From contig JANUWF010002057.1 in assembly GCA_026120185.1 (NCBI GenBank), positions 1,364,001-1,428,000 of the forward strand: a stretch of 64,000 nt of DNA, read 5' to 3'. The stretch comes from Voacanga thouarsii (lineage: Eukaryota; Streptophyta; Magnoliopsida; Gentianales; Apocynaceae). The position numbers were made by a program, and so were the translations under genes. Shown piece after piece: positions 63,930 through 64,000 of this stretch; the first letter of the stretch is position 1, and every line of letters starts with the position of its first letter. The notes below the pieces were generated by a model. The model worked only from the letters and a program-made list of their open reading frames with translations, had not been told where the DNA came from and searched no databases.

Positions 63930-64000
63930 GGTTAATTATTTAACATGAATGAGATGTGAAGTTTTATCATCGCTAATTAATTATTAAGCACAAAAACTTC

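Overview
The window looks like a repeat-rich stretch of a flowering-plant nuclear genome, most probably a eudicot. It is AT-rich, its one complete gene has short exons and GT-AG introns, and most of the rest is nested plant transposable elements (Copia, CACTA, hAT, Mutator-like, a possible Helitron and MITEs). I see no rRNA, tRNA or CRISPR. Only one gene looks fully functional: a plant SC35-like SR splicing factor of the SCL30A/SCL33 type (coding exons 16213-19647, 272 aa).

Layout. 1-1740: decayed MuDR-type transposase. 1841-3467: non-autonomous CACTA element with TAA target duplication. 4350-13520: full-length Copia element (1.8-kb LTRs, GTTTT duplication) with a stop-riddled gag-pol. 14.2-19.9 kb: the SR gene with a long 5' UTR intron. 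20222-21061: hAT-type element (8-bp duplication CCTTATAT). 21.2-36.7 kb: an old minus-strand Copia split by a second Copia of the first family (23584-33308, GTCTA duplication). 36.87-37.26 kb: possible small Helitron. 37.7-44.2 kb: three broken host-gene pieces on the plus strand: the 3' end of a CCCH/WD40 (ZFWD) gene, a GOT1-like pseudogene, and an intron-containing partial copy of the SR gene. 44.2-49.5 kb: an element with ~1-kb terminal inverted repeats enclosing fragments of a mitochondrial dicarboxylate/tricarboxylate carrier gene and of a probable ROP-GAP (REN1-like) gene, i.e. a Pack-MULE. 49.5-53.5 kb: AT-rich DNA, a Copia 3' fragment, a MITE and a TRM13-like fragment.

53.5-63.4 kb: a degraded endogenous pararetrovirus-like coat-protein-region fragment interrupted twice. 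The first interruption is a 7.66-kb Mutator-like element (54306-61967, near-perfect 9-bp duplication) carrying a broken MULE transposase and a small GRF zinc-finger gene. The second is a foldback element (about 62149-63324) whose inverted arms enclose the N-terminal region of a UGT74-like glycosyltransferase gene. 63.45-63.93 kb repeats a sequence that also lies at 31.42-31.88 kb.

The most unusual content is the record of gene capture and duplication: two independent gene-carrying inverted-repeat elements, one intron-retaining SR duplicate cut off by one of them, and a viral fossil that dates two insertions relative to itself. I found no evidence for a novel defence or metabolic system. Domain calls come from reading translations by eye; no database search was run.
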